From contig WPIO01000002.1 of the NCBI GenBank assembly GCA_009760855.2, positions 6,397,001-6,461,000 of the forward strand: a DNA stretch of 64,000 nt, read 5' to 3'. The notes under the pieces were generated by a model. That model saw nothing but the letters and a program-made list of their open reading frames with translations, had not been told where the DNA came from and did not search any database. This DNA comes from Cristatella mucedo (Eukaryota; Bryozoa; Phylactolaemata; Cristatellidae). This document shows, piece by piece, positions 7,735 through 19,150 of the stretch (its first letter is position 1; each line of letters opens with the position of its first letter). Both the position numbers and the translations under genes were made by a program.

Positions 7735-8406
7735 ATGTCTCTTCGAGTAAGGGCGTTTAATTTTGGACAAGATATGGATACTGGTCATAAAGAACCTTTA
7801 CCAAATGTACCAATCAGAGCTTTAGTTTTAGGTCCAAGTAGTTCAGGTAAATCTCAACTCATAATGAATTGGATATTTTATGGAATGGTTAATTATGACA
7901 GTTGTACAATTATTGCTTCAAGTTTAGATCAAAAGTTGTATCGTGGACTTATGTCAATGACAAAAGAAATCAAAGCTTACTCATGGGTGAATGGAATTGA
8001 TGCTATGCCAAAAGTATACTCGTATAAGAACTGCAAGAATGTAGTTGTACTTGATGATTTAATGACTGAGGATCAGACAAAGATATTAGACTATTTCACA
8101 CAAGGAAGAAATAAAGGTTTACACATTTTCTATCTTGCTCAAGGCTTTACGAATATACCTAGGAGAGAAATTAGAAACAATGTAAATTTGATAGTAATAT
8201 TTAAGCAAAACACAACTGACATTGAGTATATCCGTGATGCATTCGTTGGAGATATTGATAAGAAACAATTTAGAGAATGGGTTAACTCTTGCACTCGAAA
8301 CCGTTTTGGATATTGCGTGATAGACCTAACTAAAACTGAATCTGAAGGAAGATTTTGGTCTGTTGATTCAGAGGGAAAGCAATTAATGATATTTTTTAAT
8401 TCCTAA
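7735..8406 (+). CDS. FtsK/HerA-type genome-packaging ATPase (A32-like)
   Basis: Intact 223-residue frame. Walker A is G-P-S-S-S-G-K-S at residues 33-40 and Walker B is V-V-V-L-D-D at 103-108. A polar sensor region L-A-Q-G-F-T-N-I-P-R follows at 134-143. The N-terminal D-M-D-x-G-H-x-x-P-L-P-N step is typical of Polinton/adintovirus ATPases, and the size fits. This enzyme pumps viral DNA into preformed capsids. It is the best-preserved hallmark gene in the element, with no in-frame stop despite nine or so Gln codons. The start is fixed by the AGTATAGGAAATG motif. Confidence 0.9.
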   Translation: MSLRVRAFNFGQDMDTGHKEPLPNVPIRALVLGPSSSGKSQLIMNWIFYGMVNYDSCTIIASSLDQKLYRGLMSMTKEIKAYSWVNGIDAMPKVYSYKNCKNVVVLDDLMTEDQTKILDYFTQGRNKGLHIFYLAQGFTNIPRREIRNNVNLIVIFKQNTTDIEYIRDAFVGDIDKKQFREWVNSCTRNRFGYCVIDLTKTESEGRFWSVDSEGKQLMIFFNS

Positions 8407-8419
8407 TAGATATAGTAAA

Positions 8420-9092
8420 ATGTTTAATAGAAAAATGTACTCAAGTGGTAAAAAGCCTTACAAAGGTAGCGTTCAAGAAGCACTTGATAGTGAATCAAAA
8501 CTGCAAAACCTGCAAGATCTAAGAGATGCGAACATTCTAGAAAATTCTGGTGATATACAAAGAATAGAATCAGAAATAGCTGTAAGAGATGCTGCTGAGC
8601 ATAGATTAAATGAGCAAGCATTAGAGAGATCTACTGATAACTCAGGTAAAGTTGTTGTTGAGAAACTTAAAAGAGTTAGACCTAAACTTGCAATACAAAT
8701 AGAAAATAAAGAACAACTTCAGAAATTTTTGCGACAAAAAACATACATATCTAGCACTATTCAAAAAGCAAGAATAGCTGTTAGTGAAGGAAAGTATAAA
8801 AAAGCGATAACTATAGCAAATCAAGCAAAGACATATTGCAGCAAATCCAGAAATACGAGAAGCTATTGATGCTGCTCAAAAAGATTTAGCTGAAGAGTTA
8901 AATATAAATCCAACTACTGGCACTCCAAAGAAAACTGTTGCAGTACAAGATTTAGATAAAGCTAATCTAATTAAAATACTTGAAGAAAAAAATGGATATA
9001 TTTCAAGTTATGTATCAAGAATAATGAATGAAATTAATAGTACAAATACAGATTTAAAGCTGTATGAACTAGGATTAAAACTTCATGATTAA
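8420..9092 (+). pseudogene. Helical viral protein, one frameshift
   Basis: ATG 8420 is preceded by GATATAGTAAA, the viral start context, 13 bases after the ATPase stop. The first frame (149 codons) is charged and largely helical, with many Lys, Glu and Gln. A single-base shift near 8830 moves to a second frame that continues the same kind of sequence to TAA 9090-9092. No family recognised. It may be a core or scaffold protein by position next to the ATPase. Confidence 0.6.
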
Positions 9093-9095
9093 AAA

Positions 9096-9401
9096 ATGTA
9101 TACTGCTAAAAAAGAATTAGAACAAACTGCTCATGATATTTTAGAATACACAATGAATTATTATACTGAATTTGATTGTAAGCAAATGGATGAAATAAAT
9201 AAAGTATATGAATCAACAGTTGATAAAAAGAAAGATTTACTTGATATTATTGGAGCTAAGAGAACTGGTGGATTACCAAAACCTATAAGAAAGATTGTTG
9301 AAGAACTTAGTGAAGAAAATCTTTCCAATGTTATTTCAGAGCTGGATAAAAAGAAAAAAAGAAGTATAAAAGAGCAAAGAGTTTTTCACTCTGGCCCGTG
9401 A
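9096..9401 (+). pseudogene. Helical viral protein truncated by the right junction
   Basis: ATG 9096 follows TAAAAA, in the same frame as the preceding gene. The frame encodes a charged helical protein up to about 9380. The last few codons and the stop at 9399-9401 are in GC-rich flanking DNA, so the natural C-terminus is missing. No family recognised. Confidence 0.6.
9370..9400. other. Right boundary of the viral insertion
   Basis: Composition switches within about 20 bases from AT-rich coding sequence (poly-A-containing, ...AAAGAGCAAAGAG...) to GC-rich sequence (...GGCCCGTGAACTGACGGC). No inverted repeat or target duplication can be seen because the other end is outside the window. The break inside a gene means this is not the native terminus of a complete element. 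Confidence 0.7.
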
Positions 9402-9600
9402 ACTGACGGCAGTTCCGGCAGCGGCGACGGTTCTGGCGCCCAACCGGCGCTGCCATTCGTCGTCGATTCCGCAGTCTGCGGATACGGCCCAGGCGGCAAC
9501 GAGGCGAGTCACGTGCTTGCGTGCAGCGAAACCTGCGAGTTCGGCTCGAGGCGGGACAATGCGACGGCGGCTTCGCGTGAGCATAAGAGCTGCTTCCTTG

Positions 9601-9636
<36 letters not shown>

Positions 9637-10095
9637 AGTCGCGACCACGCTAGCAGGACGCCTGTGCTTGCTGCATAGCATGTACCGCTTGCAGTGAGGG
9701 AACAGCGCTCATTGTCTGCTCCACTCGAGACTCGACCTACTTCCGGCGCTTCCCCTCCGGCGTAGGGTCGTGACGTGGGTGGAACTAGAGTATCTATCGG
9801 TTCCTGGCTAAATCCTGGCTGCGCATCTGCGTAACTCACCATGCGACGCAAAAGCGTACAACGTCGTCGAATACTCTTCACTTCGACAAGGTTCGATGAG
9901 ATCAGTGTGAAGATTGGAAAACTTGGATCTGTGTACTTTGGTGTAATTGCCCAACACAATACAGTGCTTGCTCCTGCAGGCGTCTCCAAGCGTTTTGGCG
10001 AGCGTATCGTCCGTCACCCCTTAGTTGTTGCTTCTATTGCAGTGAGCTTTAAGGCGCCTGTATTGAAAATCTAGTTTTCTTAAGAAAAAATGCAA
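9400..10095. other. GC-rich flanking DNA, no gene recognised
   Basis: Open frames here on both strands look like composition effects. The only clear structure is a short (CCAT)n run at about 9600-9638. Confidence 0.5.
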
Positions 10096-10923
10096 GCAGC
10101 TATGGGAGTTTCGCGACCTCAGTCAGGACAAAGTTCTAGCCAGGCTTTGGGAGCATAAAGACATCTCCTCCATAGGATTTGAGGTTGGTTCAAGAAACAG
10201 CGGAAAGATTTGAGTCAGAAGAGTGTGTGATGAGATACCAAGCCTAAATGGTGAGAAACTCTAATAGCTAGGCTGGAGCATGAGAATGAAGCGACCAAAG
10301 GTTCAGTGAAAAAACCTCGCAGCCACTGCTTGATTTGAAGCCGCTTCTGGTCGGCAAGACGCTGTGTAGTGGTGCAACCGTGACGCACACGACAGAAAAG
10401 GTTATGTGCACAGTTGTATACTACTATAAGCACCTGCCGGACCAGCAGGAAGACCTGAAAGCAGTGAGTTATAAAATTCATGAAGGGAAACCACACATTC
10501 GTAGGCCAGCTTGGATGTTGTGTGGCTGTCTAAATATTTCCCAAATTTCGCATAAGTTCAAGCTAGGCAGATTTCAGTGCGGAGCTGAGGTGGTCACGAA
10601 ATGAAAGATCAATTCGGAGCAGGACACCCTGATTTCGTTCAGTTAATACTGTGGGAATGCTGGCAGAGCCAATTTTGAGCTTTAAAGCTTTTTATTTCTG
10701 AGTGGCAGGGTTTCCCGTTACTTAAAGTTGATTGCATTGCCATTCAATTTCGGAAGGTCTACAGCCATCCAAGCACGAATGTCACAATACACGCACCAAG
10801 GAAGTTGAGAGAATTTGACGTGCTAAAACGCGGAGGGTCAAAGAAAAAGTACAGTTGTGTGTCTCATGCATAAAGTGAAGCCTAGATTTTGCTTTGCACA
10901 TCACATCAGAAAGAGAGTGTGTG

Positions 10924-10928
10924 AGAGG

Positions 10929-11005
<77 letters not shown>
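10924..11005 (+). repeat. (GA)n microsatellite
   Basis: About 80 bases of near-perfect GA, sitting where intact LINE1 copies read GAGGGAGAG. Confidence 0.95.
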
Positions 11006-11009
<4 letters not shown>

Positions 11010-11710
11010 GAATGTGAATATAGGTCAACCATGTTTACAGACGTAAGGTTAGCATAGTTGAGTGGTTCTTCCAACGATTTCTGCTGCCCATTACCAGCTC
11101 TGGATTTTCCCACTGAGATACGATCTAAACAGTTTCAGCTCAAGGCTAATGATACCCACGCGAAAATAAATGCACTCGAGAAGGACTTTGTGGTCAATAT
11201 TGCCGAATGCTGCAGAAAGATCTAGCAAAAGAGCAGGGAGACTCCACCGAAGCCCGCATTACAGAGAATGTTGCCGTACGCCTAAACAATACTGACTTAG
11301 TTGAGCCACAAGCTTTAAAATCAGACTGCAACTTACCGGTTATGTTGACAGTTTGAATGAGGTTTCTTAACTAAGTGTCTTTGATGGGATTGACTACACG
11401 AAGACTAGACGAAATTGCTGAAGCTCTCTTAATCTAGTACTGCTTCCTTAATTAGACGGCCTAACAACAGCCTTTTTGATAGATTCTGGGGCAAGACCTT
11501 GAGCTAAGGACATATTAATGTCATTCATGGCAACAAACATCTGTGTATCCCATACCTAGAACAGCAGGAATAAGATGTGAATGATTAGTAGTCTTCTTTG
11601 AATGGGAGATCAATTTCAGGATGAGGTGACTCGTAGCAGGCTTGAGTGCAGACATTTAAGTGCTGCAAGAAATTGAGGGAGAAGAGTCCTGTGGGGATGG
11701 GGCCAAGTGC

Positions 11711-12099
<389 letters not shown>

Positions 12100-12559
12100 G
12101 TCCAGTAAATCTAGATCAGCACAAGGAGCACTATTTAAGGATAAAACATGGAGCTATTGAGGAAATGGTTGACTGAGATGCTTCATCGTAGACATAAGCA
12201 TTCTCGGGCTGTGAATCTGTGATTCAACAATTTCTTAATACAAGCTAGATTTGGCATTTGCTAGCATGGATTGGTATGCTGTACAGTAATCTTTGTATGC
12301 CTATCGACCGGAAGTCAGTCCTGACCTTTAATATTATTTCGCAAACTTGATCATATGAGTTTAATTTCTAGGTAAACTATAGGCTATTCGGGCGAAGGCT
12401 CACAGTGTACTTAGTCAGTAGTGCAAACTCGTTAAGCACGTCTTCTAGAGTAGTGTTTTAGCGTTCTACCAGAGAGAGCAGGTCAGCTATATATCTCTAA
12501 TTATGCGCATTTAATTTTCGCAAAGACCGCTTGAGACTTGACCTCGGAGACACTTGCTC

Positions 12560-12900
12560 TCTATTGCTTAACCCAAAGTGCACGTCATGGATCAAGTCTT
12601 TAATTACTGCTTTACAAAAAAGGTAGCAGAAGGCGGAACGAACCCCGAGAGAGCCCTCATGACTGTCTCACTAACATAAACATAATTGCAATCCAATAGT
12701 TATTAGCTGCACTTTCAGTCTGAAGATAGTCGTTTCGTATTTGTCAGGCAGACACGATTTCTTTTAATTAGCTAAGTGATACTCTTCGGTTGCTGAACTG
12801 TATATGATACGAAAATATAAATAAAATAACTAGCTGATTCAGCAGTCTCATTTGTATATCGGCAGAGGAGCCTTAACATGTAACATATGATTCGTTTGCA
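12560..12900. other. No feature recognised
   Basis: Non-coding-looking sequence between a LINE1 remnant and a SINE-like repeat; nothing supported. Confidence 0.4.
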
Positions 12901-13025
12901 TAGCGCCCTAAGAGAACTTAATCTATATTTAGGCACTTAGCATACGCCAATGGGCTCGAGCCCACGACCTCAGCCAGACCTTGGCTGGGGCGAGCACCTT
13001 AACCACTGAACCAAACCAACGGCTG
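12900..13025 (-). repeat. SINE-A copy (tRNA-like head, LINE-like tail)
   Basis: On the minus strand: a tRNA-like head with an A-box-like TGGTTCAGTGGTTAAGGTGC, a B-box-like GGGCTCGAGCCC, then a tail AGATTAAGTTCTCTTAGGGCGC that matches the LINE1 3' end. Companion copies are at 15035, 44020, 44240 and 62555. Confidence 0.65.
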
Positions 13026-13029
13026 TCAC

Positions 13030-14050
13030 AACCAATTGAAGTGACCATTAAAGGACCACCCACTGAAGGTCGCGAACCCACAACTCGGTCTGTGAAGAGG
13101 GAGCACCTTGCATCCTGGGCATAGATGGATACTAAAGGGCTTGAATAATAGTCCCCGTTAAAAAGTATCGCTTTTAATTTATCATAAGACAAAGATTCAG
13201 TTTGTTCGGATGTCCCCAAAACTCGCTTGTAGTCAGAAAGTGACTGATGCCACCAAGACTCACGAAGTGCTGACAAGACTATAGACGCATCGGTAAACAG
13301 CTAGCTCCGCGATCGTGGTTGTCCGAAATCAGCACAAGGATGACCAGAATTTGTGCACAGGTACGCGCTATGATTTCCCTTTGGTAAACCTTCATGGGTC
13401 GTACAATGGTGCTAAGATTACCGTAAAATCAGTGGCACTTTCGTGCGAAGTTCTTTGTACTTTTTAAGATAGTAAATGAGCAGAATGTTTCTTCCTTGGA
13501 ATTAATCTTCGAATAATAAATGGTTGCAACAAAACAACTGGTTCACTAACCCTCAGCGAAGATAAATAAATTGCAAAGACTTGCCTACTAGCCTTTAGCA
13601 TGCAAGCCGTCATCTAATCTCAAGACTGCCTTTGCGTGGTTGATGCAACAATGTACAGTTTCCCATTCTCGTCCAGCATTGTGTTGGTACATTTTGCATC
13701 CACTCCAGAATACAGGTACTTGGTGGGCGTATGTGTAATCCTTGTGCCTCATGGCACTACGAAAAAATATGGTACAAGTTGACCCAATAAGTTTAGGGAA
13801 CCAGAAAGATGCTATTGTCTTTAAATTGAAAAATCAGCCGGCTCAAAAGGCCAGGCTATAGTTATGTTTTAGCAAACCTCTTAGTGGGACTGCTATCCCC
13901 ACCGAATAAAATGTTCCTGAATAATTCTAGGCTGGGTTTCTCGATGTCTAAATGTTTCGTTTTGTGCTCTAACAAAATTCTGACCATGCTTCCTTTATTT
14001 GATCATTCTTCCTTTACAGCAAATGTAGAGTTCGCAGAAAGAGATTAGGA
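13030..14050. other. No feature recognised
   Basis: No coding or repeat signal I can support. Confidence 0.4.
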
Positions 14051-14054
14051 ACGG

Positions 14055-14775
14055 TAATAATAGATTTTTGATAACGCCCTCAGAGAACTCAATCTCTTTT
14101 TGGGCACTTTGCACTTGCTGATTAAGTTCTTAGGAGAGCTATACAAGCCTGTTGTTATTATTATTATTTTGAAGACAAACATCTGGAAGACCAGGAATAA
14201 ATATTCAAAATGAAATAATAATAATACTAAATGCCTACAATTCCCACAGATAACTTAATCTCTTTCTAGGTATTCTATATTTTCTATACCGGAAGCATGG
14301 TCAAGCGGTTAATGGTACACTGGGCAAAGTCAACAAGTAAAACATGGTTAGGGCGGCATCTACAATGTCAGCTTGTAAATTTGGTTAGAAGCAGCATGGG
14401 CAGTGTCAGCGTGCATACGCATCTGGAGGAAATCACAAAGACCCACCTAAAGCTTTCAAAAATAGGTGCGTTTTAGCTTCCTTTTAATGCTGTCAGATCG
14501 GGATTGTCGGGCCAGCAGTCGGAAGTGAGTTTCAGGTTTTGGGAGCATACGAGCTAAAGGCATGGTCTCCAAGGATTCGAGGTTCATTCGCGGTACAGCT
14601 AAATTTCTTGATCCGAAAAGCGATTGGCACGATGCCTAAACTGGTGGGGAGTAATTCTCATAGGAAGGCTGGAGCCAAAGAATGGAGGGACCTAAAGGTG
14701 AGTAGGCAAACCTTGGATTTGATGCGCTGCTTGACTGGGAGCCCAAGTGAGAGTGCTGGTCGGTTAGAGGTGGTG
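14055..14775 (-). mobile_element. LINE1 3'-end fragments
   Basis: Minus-strand LINE1 tail (GCCCTCAGAGAACTCAATCTC at 14076) followed from 14230 by a second tail and 3' region (CATGGTTAGGG, CAGCATGGGCAGTGTCAGCG, AATCACAAAGACCCACC) up to the TTGACTGGGAGCC block near 14735. Confidence 0.6.
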
Positions 14776-15034
14776 TGATTTTAAAAATAATAATTTGTAA
14801 TCCTTAATTACATGTGGATCTATCTAGCTATTCTAAGAATCTCTTTCTCTCACCCTGGCTGCACGCTTAGCACTTAGCAGGGCAATTATCTACCCTAAGA
14901 TGCACTGAGGTCTCTTGTTTTGACGTACTTGCTAAGGTTTAGCTCTGAAATTAAGATATAATTCAAAGAAACACAAAATGGTGCAGGCGTTAAATTAAAT
15001 ACATCATCGCTAACATATTTTGTTGAGCTGCCGC

Positions 15035-15190
15035 TGAGCTGGTGTGGTCCAGCGGCTAAGGTGCTCGCCCGGACCAAGGTCTGGCTGAGGTCGTGGGCTC
15101 GAGCCCGCAGGCATTTGTGAAGTGCCTGAACAGAGATTAAGTTCTGTTACGGTGCTTTACGAATGAATTATATATACATATGTATATATA
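15035..15190 (+). repeat. SINE-A copy
   Basis: Plus-strand tRNA-like head (GTGGTCCAGCGGCTAAGGTG, then GTGGGCTCGAGCCC) followed by a tail with GAGATTAAGTTCTGTTACGG and GTGCTTTACGAA, close to the LINE1 3' end. Confidence 0.65.
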
Positions 15191-16220
15191 TAAATAAATT
15201 GCATGCAGACGTACCAAAGAAAGATGCGTTTTTATTCCAATCCTTTTTGAGTACCTCTGGGCTTCAAGTTTTATAGTGCATCAGAATTAGAAGACATTTT
15301 GCTGCAACACAGGAAACTAATAAGTGCAGAGCAGGATCACGCATCGACAAGACAGAGAATGTCCGTCACGAGGAACGAAAGCGAAGCTTGAGCATCGGCC
15401 GTTCTGCGGCTCCAGTGAAGAGCACCTGAGACTTTAGCTCTCGATTAAGCAGCTCGATGATGGATGTACTAAAACGCCTACTTGGCTCGCATATGAGTTG
15501 GTCAAGGTGTGCTTACCAACAACTTTAAGTCGAGCAGCACAAGCCTGAGTAAGACCAGCTACCGGAACTCCAAGCATGTTCTGTATTTGACATCGTTGAA
15601 GGGGTCAAATAATTAACTAGCCTAACGGATAAAAGGCTATCTGAATATAAAAAGGCTGTTGTAGGTAGCAGCTCTTATTGGAGCTATACCGTTGCTTGGT
15701 TATAACTCATTTGTAAGGTCCTGGAACTTCAAAGGGCTTCTGTTCAAAGGTTTGACTCCTGCGGCAGGCATTTCCTAATGCCAAATGAGATGATCGCTGC
15801 AAAGTCATGTGCCGAACTGTGTGACTTTCAATTTACCACGATAATTCAAATTTAATGGCACCAATAATCCAGCACCACAGTTGCGACTAATTTGTGTCTG
15901 TGATCTAGCTCCAGCACCCACCATGATAGAAAATCTTAAATTCTCACCTTGCTAAAAGGGTAAAAGAAGAGGGTATAGCGATAATCACGTTTGAGCTCCC
16001 GCGTCTGTTTCACCCCCCCTGTGTACGTACTATTTCCATACAATGTTAACTTGCTTAATCGTCAGTCTGAACTAGCCTTGGCGTCTCTGTCACGCACAGA
16101 AAGGTTCTTGTTGATATTAAGCAAAATGATGCTCTTTGATTGTATTTGGGCCTTTGATGAAGTGCGTAAAAGGGCTTTTAAAAAGGGTTATTAAAAGCGA
16201 CTCTCTTGAGATGATCGCTA
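15190..16220. other. No feature recognised
   Basis: Unique-looking sequence with short chance frames only. Confidence 0.4.
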
Positions 16221-16224
16221 AGTT

Positions 16225-16450
16225 TTCCCAAACGAAAAGGAAATATTCCAGCAGGAAGTCTTGAAAACACATAAATAACAAAAATAACAGCTGATTTAAC
16301 AGCGGTTGTCACCACCACTTGCCATGGCGATAAAGGATTGCCCACTACAAGATTCGGACCCACGACCTCGGGAACGAGGTCGTGAAAAGCAACCACCTTA
16401 CCTAATGTGCCATTCAGGCTCACTACACATCCATAGCGAAAAAGCAAAAT
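16225..16450 (-). repeat. SINE-B copy
   Basis: Minus-strand tRNA-like repeat with B-box-like GTGGGTCCGAATC, flanked by a palindromic ACGACCTCGGGAACGAGGTC block, followed by a GCCATGGCAAGTGGTGGTGA-type body. Other copies at 42228, 58475 and 63870. Confidence 0.6.
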
Positions 16451-17083
16451 TTCCCTGCTGTCAACACCCTTGAAGAACAGGCATCTGTAAGGTATTTATT
16501 AATTTAATGTCAGTATCTAGAACTTTTTTCAAGCTATTGCTTCATTATATATTGTCTCGCAGCCTGAGTAGGATGATATAGTCGCGCATAGTTTAACCGC
16601 TTCCTAGAATAATGCTAGTGTTTGACTAAGCGTTTCTCCTTTGGAAGGAAGTTGCTTTACAATCTCTAATGCACACCCTGTATTCCATTTGGGTCTTGGA
16701 GTGTTCATTACAACTCGAGGAACTCGAGCGTACAGACCTGGTCTTCCCCCTAGCAACACCCCCCTCGCCGATCGGTTCCTGTATATCGGCTAAGCTGTCA
16801 ACTAAGGTATACGCATACGTGCTAGTGTTATTATTTTGATATCTATTTGTATAAGCACAGGGTTTTATAACATCAATGTCATAGTTAGTTCTTGCAGTTC
16901 TAGTATGCGTGCTAAAAAATTGTACTTGACAATTCAGCCCCTTAATTCAGTGTCTTTCGTTAACAGTATAATAAATTCTATAACTGATTGAAGCAATTAA
17001 GAAGCACTAATTATAAGTTTTCTGCTTTTGTCATCATAGCAGTTAATATTAATAATATTATTATTAATTCACTTGATAAAGCG
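16450..17083. other. No feature recognised
   Basis: No gene or repeat I can support apart from short AT-rich patches next to the LINE1 tail. Confidence 0.4.
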
Positions 17084-18765
17084 CCCTCAGAGAACTTAAT
17101 CTCTCCCTAGGCGCTTTACATTTGCTGTAAAGTGAAATGCAATTGAATGGTAAGTAAAATCATGCTTGAAAAACAAACGAAATGAATAATATGGTTAGGG
17201 GTGACATGCACAGGGTCAGCATGCAAATGTGGTTAGTGGCAGCATGCACAGTGTCAGCACGCATAAGCACATCAAGGACGAATCACAGGGACCCACTAAA
17301 TGCTCTCCTAAACAGGTGTGTTTTTAGGTTCCTTTTAAATGTGGTCAGGTCAGGGGATGTTCTGACGCAGGTCGGGAGGGAGTTCCAGGCTTTGGGAGCA
17401 TATGAACTAAATGCACGGTCTCCAAAGGATTTAAGGTTTGTACGAGTATTGATAGACTGTTGGATTCCGAAAAGCGGGTGGTACGATGCTTGGCCCGATG
17501 GGGTAGTATATCTGACAGATAGGCTGGAGCCATAGAATGAGGGGACCTAAAAGTGAGCGACAAAACCTTGAAGTCAATCCGTTGCTTGACTGGTAGCCAG
17601 TGCAGGTCAGCGAGAAGTGGAGTAATGTGGCAACTGCGACGCTCACGGCAGACAAGTCTAGCTGCCGAGTTTTGCACCAGCTGCAATCGCCTGATCGCAC
17701 ATGCTGGTAGGCCAGTAAGCAGTGAGTTGCAGAAGTCGAGACGGGATGTCACGAATGCATGGACCAACTTAAACGTGGTATCTTTATCTAAACAAGCCCG
17801 AATTTTAGCAATGTTATGAAGCTGGAAATAGGCGGATTTGACTGTGGAGCTGATATGGTCGTCTAACGAGAGGTCGCTTTGGAATATCACACCTAGATTT
17901 CGAGCTGATTCAACTGGAGATATGCTGGCAGAGCCAATTTTGAGAGTCAGCCTGTCCAATCTCTGGATCACACTGGGTTTGCCCATAACTAGTAAGTTAG
18001 TTTTATCATCGTTAAGTTTTAGAAAATTGGCTGCCATCCATGTGCAGATGTCATCAATGCATGGAGCTAGTGAGCTTAGAGAATTTGAGGTGCTCGAAGG
18101 TTGGGAGGGATCAAAGCAAAGGTACAACTGAGTGTCATCCGCATAGAAGTGAAAGCCTAGATTGTGCTTGGCAATCACATCAGCAAGAGGGAGAGTATAA
18201 ACCGTGAAAAGAACCGGACCTGGCACGGAGCCCTGAGGTACCCCATATTTCAGAGGTACCTCAGATGATCTTTGTCCATTCACGTCAATACTCTGTAGTC
18301 TCCCACTGAGATAGGACCTGAACCACTGCAGAGCAGTGCCAGTGATGCCCATGTGAGATGAGAGGTGCTCTAGAAGAACTTTGTGATCGATGGTGTCAAA
18401 AGCTGCCGAAAGATCGAGCAAAACAAGCAGAGACACTCTACCCATGTCTGCATTCCTAAGTAGGTAGTTTTATACCCGAAGCAATGCTGACTCTGTGGAG
18501 TGATTAGCTCTAAAGCCAGACTGGAACTTACTAGCAAGGTGTGAGGTTTCGATATACGAGTTCAGCTGGTCCGCCACGACCCGTTCGAGTGTCTTTGATA
18601 GGAATGGTAGAAGAGAAACTGGGCGGTAGTTGCAGTTGCAGTTAGAGCTGTTAGATCTATCTAGTTTTTTTCTATAGGAAGTGAAGATCCAAGCCAGTGA
18701 GGACCTATGAAACTGCTTAACACTAACGTAAGACATGACCTTGATCATGGCTTAGTCAGTCAGTG
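17083..18765 (-). mobile_element. LINE1 copy, best preserved in window
   Basis: 5'-truncated minus-strand non-LTR retrotransposon. The 3' end is at about 17083 with AGATTAAGTTCTCTGAGGGC and a (AAT)n-like tail at 17045-17072. It contains most of the reverse transcriptase and the C-terminal domain. Used here as the reference for the other LINE1 fragments. Confidence 0.85.
17345..18748 (-). pseudogene. LINE reverse transcriptase (L2/CR1-like), 5'-truncated
   Basis: One frame from 18748 to 17345 interrupted only by TAA at 18470-18472. RT motifs in order: Y-R-P-V-S-L-L-P near 18640, motif A L-D-L-S-A-A-F-D-T-I-D-H at about 18415-18380, motif B G-V-P-Q-G-S-V-P-G-P at about 18235, motif C F-Y-A-D-D-T-Q-L-Y near 18150, and motif D L-N-D-D-K-T-N. 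The catalytic YADD is intact. The C-terminal end shifts frame before the usual A-W-N-S-L region (visible in the copy at 60116-60397). The endonuclease half is absent. Assignment to the L2/CR1 group is from motif style, not a tree. Confidence 0.85.
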
Positions 18766-18949
18766 AAGAAATAATATTTCTGTAGTGCAAACTTGAATAA
18801 ATCTATTTTAAGATCTTACATACTTAATTTGTAATAGTATATTTTAAAAAGTTTAGCAAATTAACTTGCTCTTAATTTTCCTTACATCTGGTGCTATATT
18901 TATAAACTCTTTCATGGACAATTTTCAGTTTAATAATAATAATAATATT

Positions 18950-19150
18950 TAATTTGTATAGCACACTCAGAGAACTGAGTCTCTCTCTAATCACTTTACA
19001 AATGCAGCAACAAAAGCATTACCAACTATTTCGTGGTAGTATCTGCAAGCAACGGGCATCTCGTACGCAGGTACACTCACACGAAGGACGAATCACAAAG
19101 ACCCACCAAAGGCTGCAATAGACAGTTGCGTTTGAAGCTTCTTTGTAAAT
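18950..19150 (-). mobile_element. LINE1 3'-tail fragment
   Basis: (AAT)n at about 18932-18950 followed by GCACACTCAGAGAACTGAGT and AAGGACGAATCACAAAGACC, the LINE1 3' end in minus orientation. Confidence 0.6.

Larger units (their letters stand above)
1..9385. mobile_element. Endogenous Polinton/Maverick (adintovirus-like) virus fragment, decayed
   Basis: An AT-rich, gene-dense block whose composition and gene packing differ from everything to its right. It carries an A32/FtsK-HerA-type packaging ATPase, an adenain-type cysteine protease remnant, a treble-clef zinc-finger protein, a phospholipase A2-type virion protein, fibre-like proteins with repeated shaft units and small hydrophobic proteins. 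That gene set is known from Polintons/Mavericks, adintoviruses and polinton-like viruses. Several genes have in-frame stops and homopolymer frameshifts, so this is an old integrated copy, although the ATPase and a few small genes are still open. DNA polymerase B, retroviral-type integrase and a recognisable major capsid gene are not in the window. No terminal inverted repeat is visible; the left end lies outside the window and the right end breaks inside a gene. The exact virus family is inferred. Confidence 0.85.

Noticed and set aside
1-9385. CRISPR array, bacterial operon or prophage
   Set aside because: No direct-repeat/spacer pattern, no ribosome-binding sites; gene content is of eukaryotic polinton-like virus type.
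9331-9989. Minus-strand 217- and 116-codon frames at the viral junction
   Set aside because: They run across the virus/host boundary and a CCAT repeat, with no domain and Arg/Ala-rich composition.
15035-15120. Functional tRNA gene
   Set aside because: A and B boxes are present but no cloverleaf with a proper acceptor stem could be folded, and similar copies have LINE-like tails, so it is a SINE.
17182-18131. Plus-strand frames opposite the LINE1 RT
   Set aside because: Shadows of the minus-strand reverse transcriptase.
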